Source: a virus. Taken from it: DNA of 20,133 nucleotides. Made by a program: the position numbers and the translations under genes. Each line of letters begins with the position of its first letter. The first letter of the stretch is position 1. The notes beneath the pieces were generated by a model that saw only the letters and a program-made list of their open reading frames with translations, was not told the origin of the DNA and ran no database searches. Below are positions 1 to 9,670 of the stretch, in pieces. Where the stretch lies: positions 1 to 20,133 of the IMG/VR virus record IMGVR_UViG_3300007276_000416; one strand, written 5' to 3'.

Positions 1-1389
1 TCCGCTTGTTACTAAATTTATATTTGTTCCCTCTGCAAGCTTAAAACTTCCACCACTTGCTGAAAGTGTTACGGTATGGTCAACTCCAGTATTTGAGTTG
101 GTTATTGTTTGATCGCCAGTATTTGTGCCACTAACATTATTAAGGGCCGTTATGTTTGCGTGTATATCTGTTGAATAAGTTCCGAAATCAGATATATCGG
201 CTTCAACTAAAGCTCTACTTTCCCAATCTACGCCATCAGCCACAAGTACATTTCTGTTTGTTGGAGTTGATGTATTGACGTCTGACAATTCATTTAGTTG
301 GGTTGCTCCACCGCCACCTCCAGACGGCGCTTTCCATGAGGCTGTTGTTGCACTATCAGCCGATAGCACCCATCCGATTGTTAGTCCAGCTAAATCTAGT
401 AGGTTAAGTTCTGTTGCTGTTGCAGTAACATCGTTTGCTCCTTGTGTTAATGGAATAGATATACTTCCTTGCGTAAAATGAATACTAGCATCGCCAATAT
501 GTGTATCAATCTGTGCGTGTGTATTTGTTCCTATATTTGTAAGCAACGTATGATCGGTAACTCCAGCAGGGTTAGTAATCCACTTCAAACCAGTAGGTTC
601 TAAGCTATCGGCAGACAATACTTGTCCATCCACGCCAACACCTAATCGTTCCTCAACAGTTGAAAATGTATAAATATCACCTTTTGTTGTTAATGGCACA
701 TTCAAACCAGTTACCTCTATATTTCCTAAAGCATCTGGAAGAACATTATTTACCGTCATTGGTATTGTACCACTAACATTAGCAAAATTATATGTTCTTT
801 CAGTCGTTAATAAAGATGTATCAAACGCTCCGTATTGACTTCCTGCTCTTATTTTAACAAGATTATCATCAAGAAAAATAGTTGAGCCTCCAGTAGAGTT
901 CCAAAGTATAATATCGCCTGTATTTTTTAAATAAACAGTTCCACTAGAATCACCTAAATATGACGTTGCACTATTGATTTCAAATCTTGGCGATCTAATA
1001 TTATTCGTTGTAATATAATTTTGATCAGTAACACTTTGTAGGTTTTGAAGTCCTGGTGATGTAACCCACTCAATCCCCTCTGGTGCGCTTACATTTGAAG
1101 ATAAAACTTGTCCATTAGTTCCTGCGCTTAAATTAACCCATTGAGAGCCATTATAAACTAATAAATCTCCTAAAGACTCTGTTGTTATAGTTGGTGTAAA
1201 TGTTGTTCCAATTATATCTGATAGCTTTGCATGAACAGTTGTATCATCCGAAAACCTTTGTAGTAAAAATCTATCATCAGCAACTAAAGGAGAACCAATA
1301 TAGTTGTGGTCTTTTATTGCTTTTGCGTCTGCTAAGATTTGCGCTATTGCATTAGCGTTAATCTGGATTTGTTCTTGCCACTGGCTCAT
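1..1389 (-). CDS. Tail fibre / receptor-binding protein, N-terminal part (runs off window)
   Basis: An open frame of 463 codons starts at an ATG (1387-1389) and continues past the left edge, so the C-terminus is missing. The sequence is rich in Thr, Ser, Asn and Gly, as in trimeric phage fibres. A degenerate module recurs: GTNGQVLSSN...GIEWVTSP near residues 90-112, GVDGQVLSAD...GLKWITNP near 252-275, and GWVLSADS...SWKAP near 339-355. The last is followed by a run of glycines and a variant, VLVADGVDWESR. A segment with HTLLTNIGTNTHAQIDTHI lies between the second and third copies. I know such GQVL...W modules from phage long tail fibres and collagen-like adhesins. The gene starts 5 nt after the preceding tail-tip gene, the usual place for the host-recognition fibre. 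The missing end may carry a chaperone/peptidase domain or the receptor tip; this cannot be seen here. Confidence 0.8.
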   Translation of the reverse strand, partial: MSQWQEQIQINANAIAQILADAKAIKDHNYIGSPLVADDRFLLQRFSDDTTVHAKLSDIIGTTFTPTITTESLGDLLVYNGSQWVNLSAGTNGQVLSSNVSAPEGIEWVTSPGLQNLQSVTDQNYITTNNIRSPRFEINSATSYLGDSSGTVYLKNTGDIILWNSTGGSTIFLDDNLVKIRAGSQYGAFDTSLLTTERTYNFANVSGTIPMTVNNVLPDALGNIEVTGLNVPLTTKGDIYTFSTVEERLGVGVDGQVLSADSLEPTGLKWITNPAGVTDHTLLTNIGTNTHAQIDTHIGDASIHFTQGSISIPLTQGANDVTATATELNLLDLAGLTIGWVLSADSATTASWKAPSGGGGGATQLNELSDVNTSTPTNRNVLVADGVDWESRALVEADISDFGTYSTDIHANITALNNVSGTNTGDQTITNSNTGVDHTVTLSASGGSFKLAEGTNINLVTSG

Positions 1390-1394
1390 AATAT

Positions 1395-3470
1395 CTATGT
1401 TTTAACAAAGCCTCCAGAACCAAATACAAATGGTGCAATATCGAAAGCGATATTATCTTCATCGTAGCCATCTTGACCTTGTCTATTATTATTGTAATTA
1501 ATGTTTGTTTTAAGCATCGATGCAATTATCGTATAAGCGTTTGTTCCTATTGCGTTCTCCACTTCAAGTTTTCCTTGCTTAATGTATCCCTGCCCGTTTA
1601 TATATATCGTTTCACAGCTTAAAGCCACTACCAATTTACGCATCATTCCCTTTGAAACCTCATCAAAGTAGAATTTATCGACTTCGTGTACAGATGAATC
1701 TATTACTTGCGAGCTTAAATCTGTAATATTTATTTCTGTCTCATCTAATGCAACGCCCTCAACATGTAGGTACTGAGCCCTAATGAAGTGTTGTATTCCG
1801 TACTTATAAAATACATCTCTGTTGTTTGCATTAAAGTATCGTATTGCTAGTGTTTTTGTGTGTTCGTCTTGAATCCAGATATTCTCACTTAAATGCTGAA
1901 CTGTTCCGTTATTAGCATCTGTGTTATTGATAAGAACATCATATAAGCCCTCTCCTATTATACTCCAATCTATTTCAAACTCATAAATTTCAAAAGGAAG
2001 TAAATCAAAATAAGATTCAACTCTTGTTTGTATTGCTATTCCAGAATAAGTGAAATCAACGATAATTGCTTTCTTTCCAATTACAGGATCAAAAACAACG
2101 TCTTTTATTTCAAATACTCCTAATCCAGTTATATCTATAAACGTCCCAACAATAGCGAAATCTGGCAAATTTCCGTTTAATGTAAATGTATCGAGTTCCG
2201 CATCAAGTACATCATAAGTGTTTCCTGAAGTAAAATAAATCCCTAGTTTTCCTGATTTATATTCGTAATACCAGCAATCCATTCGTTCAAACCTATTCAA
2301 GTTAGCGCTTTTTTTCTGCAAAGATATTTCCACGTCTGGAGAGCCGTCTTCGTTTCTTAAAAAAACAGTAGGAGTATCGTAATTGCTTTTAAATTGTATT
2401 TTTGATGTATCGCAAGTTTGTAAAAGAATAGTATCACAAAACTTAATATCCTCTAATCCTTGATGCGCTAATGCGTTGTTATCATTACGAAAAATGGTAC
2501 AGCCATCAACCTCTTCGTTTTCCACAAATGTAATTCCATTTGCTTGTGATATGTAAAGAAACGGATCTCTTGTGCCTAAGCCAGTAACTATAACTTGTTT
2601 ATTCTTTTTACAACCATATTGGTCTCTTACGTAAATAGTGTAAGTTGCATCTGCTTGGTTAAGAAATATATTTGAACTTTGCCAAATAGAATCATCAAGC
2701 GAATACTCAAAAACAAGAGTAGGGTTAGGGTTAGATACTGGTGCAAGAACAGAAACAGTAATCGTTGAACCAGATAATCCTGGTGAAACATCAATCTCAT
2801 TTATTGTCCAACTACCAATATTGTATAACAACTCTTGATAGCTTGGTTTATAAATAACATCTCCTCCTGCGTTTTCTAGTTTAAATCTATGGTAAGCATC
2901 TCTAGGTATATCAACAACAAACGGGTTAGATACATTAGCGCCATCTAACAACACTTCATTATTTCCAGTTATCAAAGAAACCTTAGTCGCTAATTCATCT
3001 GTTGTTATAGAAACCTCTACCGAACCACAAGGAGAAACAGCCTCATCAAAACTAACTAATGTAACATTAAAGCTAGGCGCTGTATCGGAACAGTTATTTA
3101 TTACTGCTGTAATTCCAACAACCGTACTACTCCAATCTAAAATATCCCAAGGACAAACGCCCTCGATAGGGTTTATGAATGTTATAGTTACAACATTTGA
3201 ATTTATACCAATAATAGATCCTTTTCCATTTATTAATCTAGCGTAGTGTGTTCCCCACCATCTCCAGTAAGCTGCTGCTGTGGCATATCCAGCTGGATTG
3301 CCACCAATATTAGGAACTTGAATCTCTCCAATTTGTGTGCTTGGCTCTAATTGAAAAGTCTCTGGCTTATATACTGGTGTAACTCCTCCAGGAGCTTGAA
3401 TTGCGAAGTTAAGTACATCTCCAACGTCTGCATCTTCATTAAATGTAATTGTTATTGAGCTTTGTCCCAT
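1395..3470 (-). CDS. Tail-tip / baseplate structural protein with SprB-repeat-like segment
   Basis: A 691-aa protein of mostly beta-rich, acidic sequence with no catalytic motif I can see. Residues about 100-300 look like immunoglobulin-like or adhesin-like modules. Residues 252-297 (FEYSLDDSIWQSSNIF, then TYTIYVRDQYGCKK) resemble the SprB repeat of flavobacterial surface adhesins: a SLDG-like turn, an aromatic, and a closing VRD-x-x-GC. Residues from about 300 onward form a different region with several Cys residues and repeated aromatic-rich strands. The ATG start lies 2 nt after the stop of the 765-aa tail gene, and the fibre gene follows after 5 nt, so this protein is probably part of the tail tip to which the fibre attaches. 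The virion role rests on position and composition. I cannot name a family with certainty. Confidence 0.65.
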   Translation of the reverse strand: MGQSSITITFNEDADVGDVLNFAIQAPGGVTPVYKPETFQLEPSTQIGEIQVPNIGGNPAGYATAAAYWRWWGTHYARLINGKGSIIGINSNVVTITFINPIEGVCPWDILDWSSTVVGITAVINNCSDTAPSFNVTLVSFDEAVSPCGSVEVSITTDELATKVSLITGNNEVLLDGANVSNPFVVDIPRDAYHRFKLENAGGDVIYKPSYQELLYNIGSWTINEIDVSPGLSGSTITVSVLAPVSNPNPTLVFEYSLDDSIWQSSNIFLNQADATYTIYVRDQYGCKKNKQVIVTGLGTRDPFLYISQANGITFVENEEVDGCTIFRNDNNALAHQGLEDIKFCDTILLQTCDTSKIQFKSNYDTPTVFLRNEDGSPDVEISLQKKSANLNRFERMDCWYYEYKSGKLGIYFTSGNTYDVLDAELDTFTLNGNLPDFAIVGTFIDITGLGVFEIKDVVFDPVIGKKAIIVDFTYSGIAIQTRVESYFDLLPFEIYEFEIDWSIIGEGLYDVLINNTDANNGTVQHLSENIWIQDEHTKTLAIRYFNANNRDVFYKYGIQHFIRAQYLHVEGVALDETEINITDLSSQVIDSSVHEVDKFYFDEVSKGMMRKLVVALSCETIYINGQGYIKQGKLEVENAIGTNAYTIIASMLKTNINYNNNRQGQDGYDEDNIAFDIAPFVFGSGGFVKT

Positions 3471-3472
3471 GA

Positions 3473-5770
3473 CTAAATAATTGTATTCTCGTTAGCTAAT
3501 ATCATTGTAAACTTACCAATTCCTTTTGGTTTAAGGTTTTTTAAGTAACCCCTTTCGGTTTCTCCTTTTTCATTTATCCACTCAAATTTAAAGTAAAAAT
3601 TTGGTACTTCCTCATAAGAGCCATTTATTAATACTGATGTCTTTCCAAATATCAAATTACTTAAATCATCATCTACTGGGTGATCAAATTTTACCTCCCA
3701 AGGCAAAACCCTTGAACGCTCTAGTGTATTAACTATAATTTCAGGCTCGTTTTCAGAGTATTCCAATTCATTAGGGAACTGCATTGATACTGTTGAGTTG
3801 TAATCTCCATTTACATATCTAATGAATTTATATAAATAAGACTCGAGTCCAGCTCTAAGAACCCATCCGTGTCTAAACATCATTCTTAAAGGAGTGAATA
3901 TCATTCCTCTCCAGCTCTCTGGGTGCGTTATTCCTGTTGGAATTTTAGTTAATCTATCATCCCAGTTAGCCTGCCTATACCTATCATCTTCAACTGGTTT
4001 TCTAATCAAATCTAACCACCAATTATGAGTATCTTGACTTGTATCTTCATCTGGAAAAGAAACTTGAGGTAATCTTCTTGTAAGTTCCATTCCAACATCA
4101 TCTCCTCTTATTTTGGATTTCTTTTCATATTTTAATGAGGATTTTCTTATTGGTGTAATGTGGCTTAAAACAGTATTAGGCTCGTCTAACCCCACTTCAT
4201 TCTCATAATTTCCTCCATTTGAATAGCCAAAAGTAGTTCCGCTGTAAAAGTGTTTTTCATCAACAGACCTTTCCTCGTTAGATACTTGAAATGGTAATTT
4301 TACAACAGTTTCTTCTCTATAAAAATATTTTAACTCCTCAACACGTAGCCTCTCTTTGAAGTTTACGGTTTCAATCCCAACTCCAATATTAAAAACAGCT
4401 TGCGATGATGATATTAAATCCTCTAAAGATATTTGCATTGACCTGTATTTCTCTGATGATGAATCAAATGCTCTTAACCAAAACCCAGATATAAGCCCAA
4501 TCAAACCTCCTCCATTATCTCCGTTTTCATCCAAACCATCTTGAGCGTATAATTCAGCATTGTTTTCATCGGTAAGACCAACTCTACCAAAAAATTTAGA
4601 ATAAAACCTATTCTTTTCTCCAGTCATAATGTATAAAAGTCTTTCATATACATCATGCGTAAACATGAATTTTAAATCGTATGATGGCTGATATGTTTCA
4701 ATGACGTTAATGTTTAGATTAAACTCGTAAGTCCTTAATTCAACAATCCCATCACCATTAAAAAGCTCCCATCTAAACATTAACCCCTCATTATATTCAA
4801 GCCCTGTAAAAGTGTAAGAGCCTGCTTTTTGAGTTCCAACTGGATTATTTACAGAAACAACCTCATTTAATAGGTTCGTTGTAGAAATAATATCATAACC
4901 AGTTCCATTCCACTTGTATCTAACTAAATCGCATTGAACCGTTTTAGGCTCATTGAAAGCGGAAATTGCGTTTTTTAAATAAACATCAAAATAAAAAGTG
5001 AAGCTAAGATCAACTAAAGTGCCTAAATCAGCAATATCATCTCTAAAAAACATAGCCTCCAATGCTGATGCACTTGTGTTGTTTCCCTCTGGAAAACTAC
5101 CATCTAAATATACATTTGAATGTCTTTGAGATGCTCCTTGCGAAACAACAAGAGTCCCTGCAGCGACATACCCGTTATCTGGTATCAACCTCCTTTGGTA
5201 ATCTCCCCTTGCATCTGTTTTAAATGTTGTTAAATCAAGCTTAGAAACTCCAGCAGCACTAATAATTCTACCCTCAATATCGATTGTTTTTAAAGGCGCA
5301 TCATCTAAAACAACACCATCAATGGAGTCTTTTCTTTCAAGTTCAAATTCATCTCCCTCATGAGATTTAATTAATTCAGCTAAATCGTTTGAATTAAAGT
5401 TAATCTCTAGTCTGTTGCCTTTTACTTTTAGGGTTTTAAAATCAGCTATTGCGTTATAGCTTTCAACCCACTTAACCTCTGAACTTCCATTTTGAAGTGT
5501 TATGTTTTTCAACTCTTCTTTTATAAGCCTAAGGTTGTTGTTTATATCTCCGTTGCCATAAGCGATAAGAATATAATCTTTTGCTTCGGCGGTAAATATA
5601 AGTTTGTTTGAAAACTTTGTAAATATTCCGTGGTATTTTTTGTGTCTGTCAAGCTCTAAATCATCATCAATCCATCCATCTGGCTCTTGATTCAGTCTAT
5701 GAGATGGTGTGTTATTAGCTTTTAATCTAAACCTAACAAAATCACTATATGCGGTTCTTATTTCACTCAT
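3473..5770 (-). CDS. Large tail-tip (distal-tail-like) protein, Bacteroidota phage type
   Basis: A 765-aa protein whose ATG directly abuts the tape-measure stop codon. The N-terminal 130 residues include a conserved-looking stretch around residues 46-70 (KYHGIFTKFSNKLIF) and an EPDGW motif near residue 30. From memory, this N-terminus occurs in tail proteins of Bacteroidota phages. The C-terminal third (residues about 480-700) is rich in charged and aromatic residues, and its last 60 residues again look beta-rich. The position right after the tape measure is where the distal tail protein (Dit) or tail hub (Tal) lies in other long-tailed phages, so a hub or baseplate role is likely. This is inference from gene order; I see no Dit or lysozyme/peptidase motif. 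Confidence 0.6.
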   Translation of the reverse strand: MSEIRTAYSDFVRFRLKANNTPSHRLNQEPDGWIDDDLELDRHKKYHGIFTKFSNKLIFTAEAKDYILIAYGNGDINNNLRLIKEELKNITLQNGSSEVKWVESYNAIADFKTLKVKGNRLEINFNSNDLAELIKSHEGDEFELERKDSIDGVVLDDAPLKTIDIEGRIISAAGVSKLDLTTFKTDARGDYQRRLIPDNGYVAAGTLVVSQGASQRHSNVYLDGSFPEGNNTSASALEAMFFRDDIADLGTLVDLSFTFYFDVYLKNAISAFNEPKTVQCDLVRYKWNGTGYDIISTTNLLNEVVSVNNPVGTQKAGSYTFTGLEYNEGLMFRWELFNGDGIVELRTYEFNLNINVIETYQPSYDLKFMFTHDVYERLLYIMTGEKNRFYSKFFGRVGLTDENNAELYAQDGLDENGDNGGGLIGLISGFWLRAFDSSSEKYRSMQISLEDLISSSQAVFNIGVGIETVNFKERLRVEELKYFYREETVVKLPFQVSNEERSVDEKHFYSGTTFGYSNGGNYENEVGLDEPNTVLSHITPIRKSSLKYEKKSKIRGDDVGMELTRRLPQVSFPDEDTSQDTHNWWLDLIRKPVEDDRYRQANWDDRLTKIPTGITHPESWRGMIFTPLRMMFRHGWVLRAGLESYLYKFIRYVNGDYNSTVSMQFPNELEYSENEPEIIVNTLERSRVLPWEVKFDHPVDDDLSNLIFGKTSVLINGSYEEVPNFYFKFEWINEKGETERGYLKNLKPKGIGKFTMILANENTII

Positions 5771-8700
5771 TTAATTCCAATTAGACATTCTATCTCTATA
5801 TGCGCTTTGCACAGGATCAAATCCTTTTAGAGTAATTTGGTTATTAATTTTTGCTTTTTTAAATCCTTGCTCTATCTCTTTGCTTAAACCAAAAAACATT
5901 GAGTTGAAATCAGCTTCTTTTATTTGAACACCACCATACAATCCAGACATCATCATTGTTTTTTTGCTTAGTTCATCGTAGTTTTTATAAACTGTATCTC
6001 CAGTTTTCAAAGGCACTAAAGCGTTTTTCTTTTCAGTAGTTAAAATTTGGTTTCCTCTGCCAATATATTCCTGGGAACCGCCATCGTTAATCATACCAAC
6101 ATGATCTCTATCTGCCCTATCCAGTCCGTCTTTATATTTAGGTATTGGCGCAGCCAAAACTGCTGCTGCCTGAAGAGCTCCCAATGCAATTATAACAGGA
6201 ATTAACGAAAGTCCAAGGAAACCCTCTTTTGTTACTGCTGAAACACCAACAGCTGTATTTATTGCAATATCAACTAAAGCTTGCGCTTTCTCAACTTTCT
6301 TCTTTTTCTGAACCTCTTTAAGACGTTTCTTTTCTAATTTCTGAATCTCAACTTCTTTATTTCGTCTTAAAACTTTTTGATTCCCCTCGTTGCCCTCTTC
6401 CAATTCAATAAGCCTATCATACTTATCTTCGGTTGCTTGAATCTCCGCCTCTATTCTTTCGATGTTAGCGTCGAATATTGCTCCAGCTAAATTCCCAATC
6501 GCATTTGAAAACTCTCCAGCTAAGTCTAGTATTTTAGCAAAGTGTTCTTTCCAGTCATCAATATCGCTATTTTCATCAGTTACACCAACTGTTGGCCTTG
6601 AATTTTCTAAATCCTGAATAAAGCCCTCAATTGCGGCTCTTCTCTCATGATTCATTACGCTTGTCATTTCAAGCTCTTTTTGCCAATGTTTAATTTTTAA
6701 GTCAATTATAGCGTTCTCCATTGACATTTCGACATCGGCTAATTCTTGAGCTAGATTTATCTCAGCTTCAGTTTGTGCTTTTTTCGCCTCACTTATCTCT
6801 TTGTCTCTAGTTTTTCTAGCGGCTAATCCTTTGTTGCTTATAGCAAACTCCTCTTCAGCTTTCTTTATTCTCGCATTAGCAATACCAACTTCAAGATTAA
6901 AAGAGGCTTTTGCATCAATTGCTCTCTGAACAAAAGGATTGTCTTCCTCCTCTACCTCGAAAGCGTTTCTTTCTTGACGTAAAGCTGTTAGTTTATCTTG
7001 TAGGGTTTTTTCGATTTGATATTGCTCAAGAGCTCTCTCCCCTTCTTTTAGTATTTTATTCTGTCTTGCCTCATTCTCAATACCCTCAATATGTTTAATT
7101 AATTCTATTTTTCTTGCGCTTGTTGTTGTTGATAAATCAATTTCCTTTTGAGCGGCGTCTATCTCTTTCTGTGCTTTATTATCAATTATTTTAGCTTGAA
7201 TATTATATGTTGATTGCGCAAGTTGTTTTTGTAACTGACTTGATTTCTTAGCGGCTGAACCCCTATCATCTACATTTGCGTTTGAGTCATTCACAACAAC
7301 ATCTAATTCTAAAACTTTTTTCTTGATACCCATGTTGATTATATCAAGTGTTAAATCGCGAATTATACGAAGTTGTTTTATTGATTTACCGTGTAGCGCT
7401 GGTCTAATACCTAACATTAGATTTCTTCTAGCCTCTAGTTTTTCTATTTGTATATTTATCTTCTCATTCGCCTCTGCAATAGCTTGGTCTTTTTCAGCTT
7501 GAGTTCCTTGAAAAAACAACGATGTTTGTTGCTCTTTTTGTTTGTTCTTTAGAGCTGTTATTTCTTCATCAATCCATTTTACAGTTTCCTTTCCTTTTTC
7601 TGTGATCTCATCTTTTTCATCTTGAATTAATTGTTTCTCGTTGCTTTCGTTTGCGTTTCTAATCTCGCCAGTCGGATCATCTGCTTCTGTTTTAAAGTTA
7701 GTGTTGATGGATTCAATCGTTCCTTTTGCGGCTTCAATTATCCCTTTTAGCTTTGCCTCTAAACTTAATACAGCTAAGTTGCTTGTATCATCTAACTTCA
7801 AAAACACGCCATCAACTAAAGTTCCAAGCTCTCCCTCTCTCATTAGTATTTGTCCAACACCATTAACCCATGTAGTATTCAGCCCTTTTCTTGCTCCTTC
7901 TAGTCTTTCTAATTTCTCTAGTGTTTCGTCTAAAATTTCGGTTTCAGATTTCAATACTATATTAGCCTCAAGATCATTAATCTCCTTATTAAGTCTAATA
8001 AATTCCGCAGCTTTTTCTGAATTTACATCTAATGCTTTACCGTATTGATCGACGGCTTCTTTTGCTACTGGAATGTTAGCTCCGAGCTTAACAATTATTT
8101 TATCTAACTCTTTCTGTTCTTCTGTATTTCTCTGTGTTATATCTTTAAGCTCATTATACCTTTGAAGTAACAATCTATTTTCTTGATTTTGTTCAGTTGT
8201 AAGCTGTATATCTCTTAATTTAGCATCATTAAGTTTTTGTTGTGCCTTAGCATCCTCTAACGATGCATCTCTTAAAGCTAGTATAACACCAACCAAAACA
8301 CCAAGAGCGCCGATAATCCAAGTTACGGGATTAGCTAACATTGCAATAGTTAGTATTCTCAATTGAGTTATTAAAGCTTTTGTTGCAGTAGCAAGTGAAA
8401 CGGTCGCTCCAGTTTGAACCGTCTTAGCAACAGCATCCGCAGCAGATACTTCCGCCGCTATTCTATTGGCCTTAATTTCATCCCAGTACGCTTTAGTTAA
8501 TAATTTAGTAACTAAAATCAGTCCTTGCTTTATTGCTGTAACAGTTAATACTACAACTTTATATGTAACAAATCCAAGCGTAACAGCTGTAATAACAGTT
8601 ACTATTGCTTTTAGGTTTTTAGCAATTCCATCTATGGCAACCATTAATAGTTTTGAAATACCTTGAGCTTCACTAAAATCTTTTATCAAGTTAGTCCAAG

Positions 8701-9670
8701 CGTTCTGTAATCTAGATGTTGCGGCCTGTAAGGTTTCAACTCGAGTAACGCTATCTAATCCAAATGCAATATTAACTTGCTCGGCAAATGCTGGTAAAAC
8801 ATCTTTTGTAATAACCTCTCCCTTTTTAAGCATGTCATCTAATACAGCAGTTGTAACACCCATAGAGTTTGCCATAATATCCATTGCACCAGGCAAACGC
8901 TCACCCAACTGACGTCTAAGTTCTTCAGTAGTTATCTTCCCTTTAGAAATCATTTGCTCTAATGCTAGGTAAACACCTTGCAACTCGTGTGTAGCTAAAC
9001 CAAGAACACCAGAAGCTTTTGTCATTGTAGCAAATATCTTCTGTGTTTCAAGAGCAGTTAATCCAGCTTGTTTTGCAGCGGCACGGAATTTAATATATCT
9101 ATTTGTTGTGGTAACAAGTTCAGCTCCAAAATCCTCTGTAATTCTCTCTAGCCAAGCCTCTGTCTTTCCTAGTTCTTCTGAATCTGTTATAACAGCTTTC
9201 ATTGAGAACGCGAGTGAATCTAATCTTTTAGTTAGTGTAAATGCGCTTTTAATTGCATTAGCAAACATCTGAACACCTTGCATTAATCCAAATGCAGCAA
9301 GAATTGATTTAACATTTGTTGCTATTCCTGAAAATACCCCTTTTTTCTTTTTTATCGAATCAAGCCTATTCTCTAATCTCTTTAACTCCTCTTGAGTTGA
9401 TTTTAACTCTTTTTTTAAGTTTCTGGTTTGGGTTACAAAACTTTTCTGTGAAGTTAAAGTGTTTTTATAGGCTTTTTGTAGTTTCTCAACAGCATCAAGA
9501 ACATCTACTTGAACGCTTCTTAAACCTTTTAAAGAAGTCTCCATTTTCCTAAAACTAGCTTTACTACCATCACCAATCCCAGTGATAGATTGTCGCATTT
9601 TATTAAACGTATCAATTATCTCGTTTAAATCTTTTATTGCTGTTTTACTTTCTATTTGAATTTGCGGCAT
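5771..9670 (-). CDS. Tape measure protein
   Basis: This 1299-aa protein sets tail length and is carried inside the tail tube. Residues about 1-110 are a charged coiled coil. Residues about 145-325 match the N-terminal tape-measure domain (SFAMKAV-like start, GKITTEELRRQLGERLPGA, then MGVTTAVLDDMLKKGEV). Hydrophobic segments near 350-375 and 435-465 could cross or enter a membrane during DNA ejection. Long Glu/Lys/Ala-rich helices fill about 470-1140. A third hydrophobic stretch near 1145-1178 ends in PIPKYKDG, followed by a Gly/Asp-rich tail (MINDGGSQEYIGRG, then ALVPLKTGDTVY) that I associate with Bacteroidota tape measures. Its start overlaps the 211-aa gene by 26 nt. At roughly 0.15 nm per residue it implies a tail near 190 nm, an estimate only. 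Confidence 0.93.
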   Translation of the reverse strand: MPQIQIESKTAIKDLNEIIDTFNKMRQSITGIGDGSKASFRKMETSLKGLRSVQVDVLDAVEKLQKAYKNTLTSQKSFVTQTRNLKKELKSTQEELKRLENRLDSIKKKKGVFSGIATNVKSILAAFGLMQGVQMFANAIKSAFTLTKRLDSLAFSMKAVITDSEELGKTEAWLERITEDFGAELVTTTNRYIKFRAAAKQAGLTALETQKIFATMTKASGVLGLATHELQGVYLALEQMISKGKITTEELRRQLGERLPGAMDIMANSMGVTTAVLDDMLKKGEVITKDVLPAFAEQVNIAFGLDSVTRVETLQAATSRLQNAWTNLIKDFSEAQGISKLLMVAIDGIAKNLKAIVTVITAVTLGFVTYKVVVLTVTAIKQGLILVTKLLTKAYWDEIKANRIAAEVSAADAVAKTVQTGATVSLATATKALITQLRILTIAMLANPVTWIIGALGVLVGVILALRDASLEDAKAQQKLNDAKLRDIQLTTEQNQENRLLLQRYNELKDITQRNTEEQKELDKIIVKLGANIPVAKEAVDQYGKALDVNSEKAAEFIRLNKEINDLEANIVLKSETEILDETLEKLERLEGARKGLNTTWVNGVGQILMREGELGTLVDGVFLKLDDTSNLAVLSLEAKLKGIIEAAKGTIESINTNFKTEADDPTGEIRNANESNEKQLIQDEKDEITEKGKETVKWIDEEITALKNKQKEQQTSLFFQGTQAEKDQAIAEANEKINIQIEKLEARRNLMLGIRPALHGKSIKQLRIIRDLTLDIINMGIKKKVLELDVVVNDSNANVDDRGSAAKKSSQLQKQLAQSTYNIQAKIIDNKAQKEIDAAQKEIDLSTTTSARKIELIKHIEGIENEARQNKILKEGERALEQYQIEKTLQDKLTALRQERNAFEVEEEDNPFVQRAIDAKASFNLEVGIANARIKKAEEEFAISNKGLAARKTRDKEISEAKKAQTEAEINLAQELADVEMSMENAIIDLKIKHWQKELEMTSVMNHERRAAIEGFIQDLENSRPTVGVTDENSDIDDWKEHFAKILDLAGEFSNAIGNLAGAIFDANIERIEAEIQATEDKYDRLIELEEGNEGNQKVLRRNKEVEIQKLEKKRLKEVQKKKKVEKAQALVDIAINTAVGVSAVTKEGFLGLSLIPVIIALGALQAAAVLAAPIPKYKDGLDRADRDHVGMINDGGSQEYIGRGNQILTTEKKNALVPLKTGDTVYKNYDELSKKTMMMSGLYGGVQIKEADFNSMFFGLSKEIEQGFKKAKINNQITLKGFDPVQSAYRDRMSNWN

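Noticed and set aside
275-481. Plus-strand open frame of 68 codons
   Set aside because: It is the antisense shadow of the tail fibre gene, Pro/Ser-rich because of the glycine and Thr/Ser codons opposite; no family resemblance.
7641-8048. Plus-strand open frame of 135 codons, and other plus-strand frames at 4356, 6910, 8466, 9316, 10087, 12456, 12862, 14773 and 18088
   Set aside because: All lie opposite well-supported minus-strand genes and have Ser/Leu/Phe-rich shadow composition with no motif.
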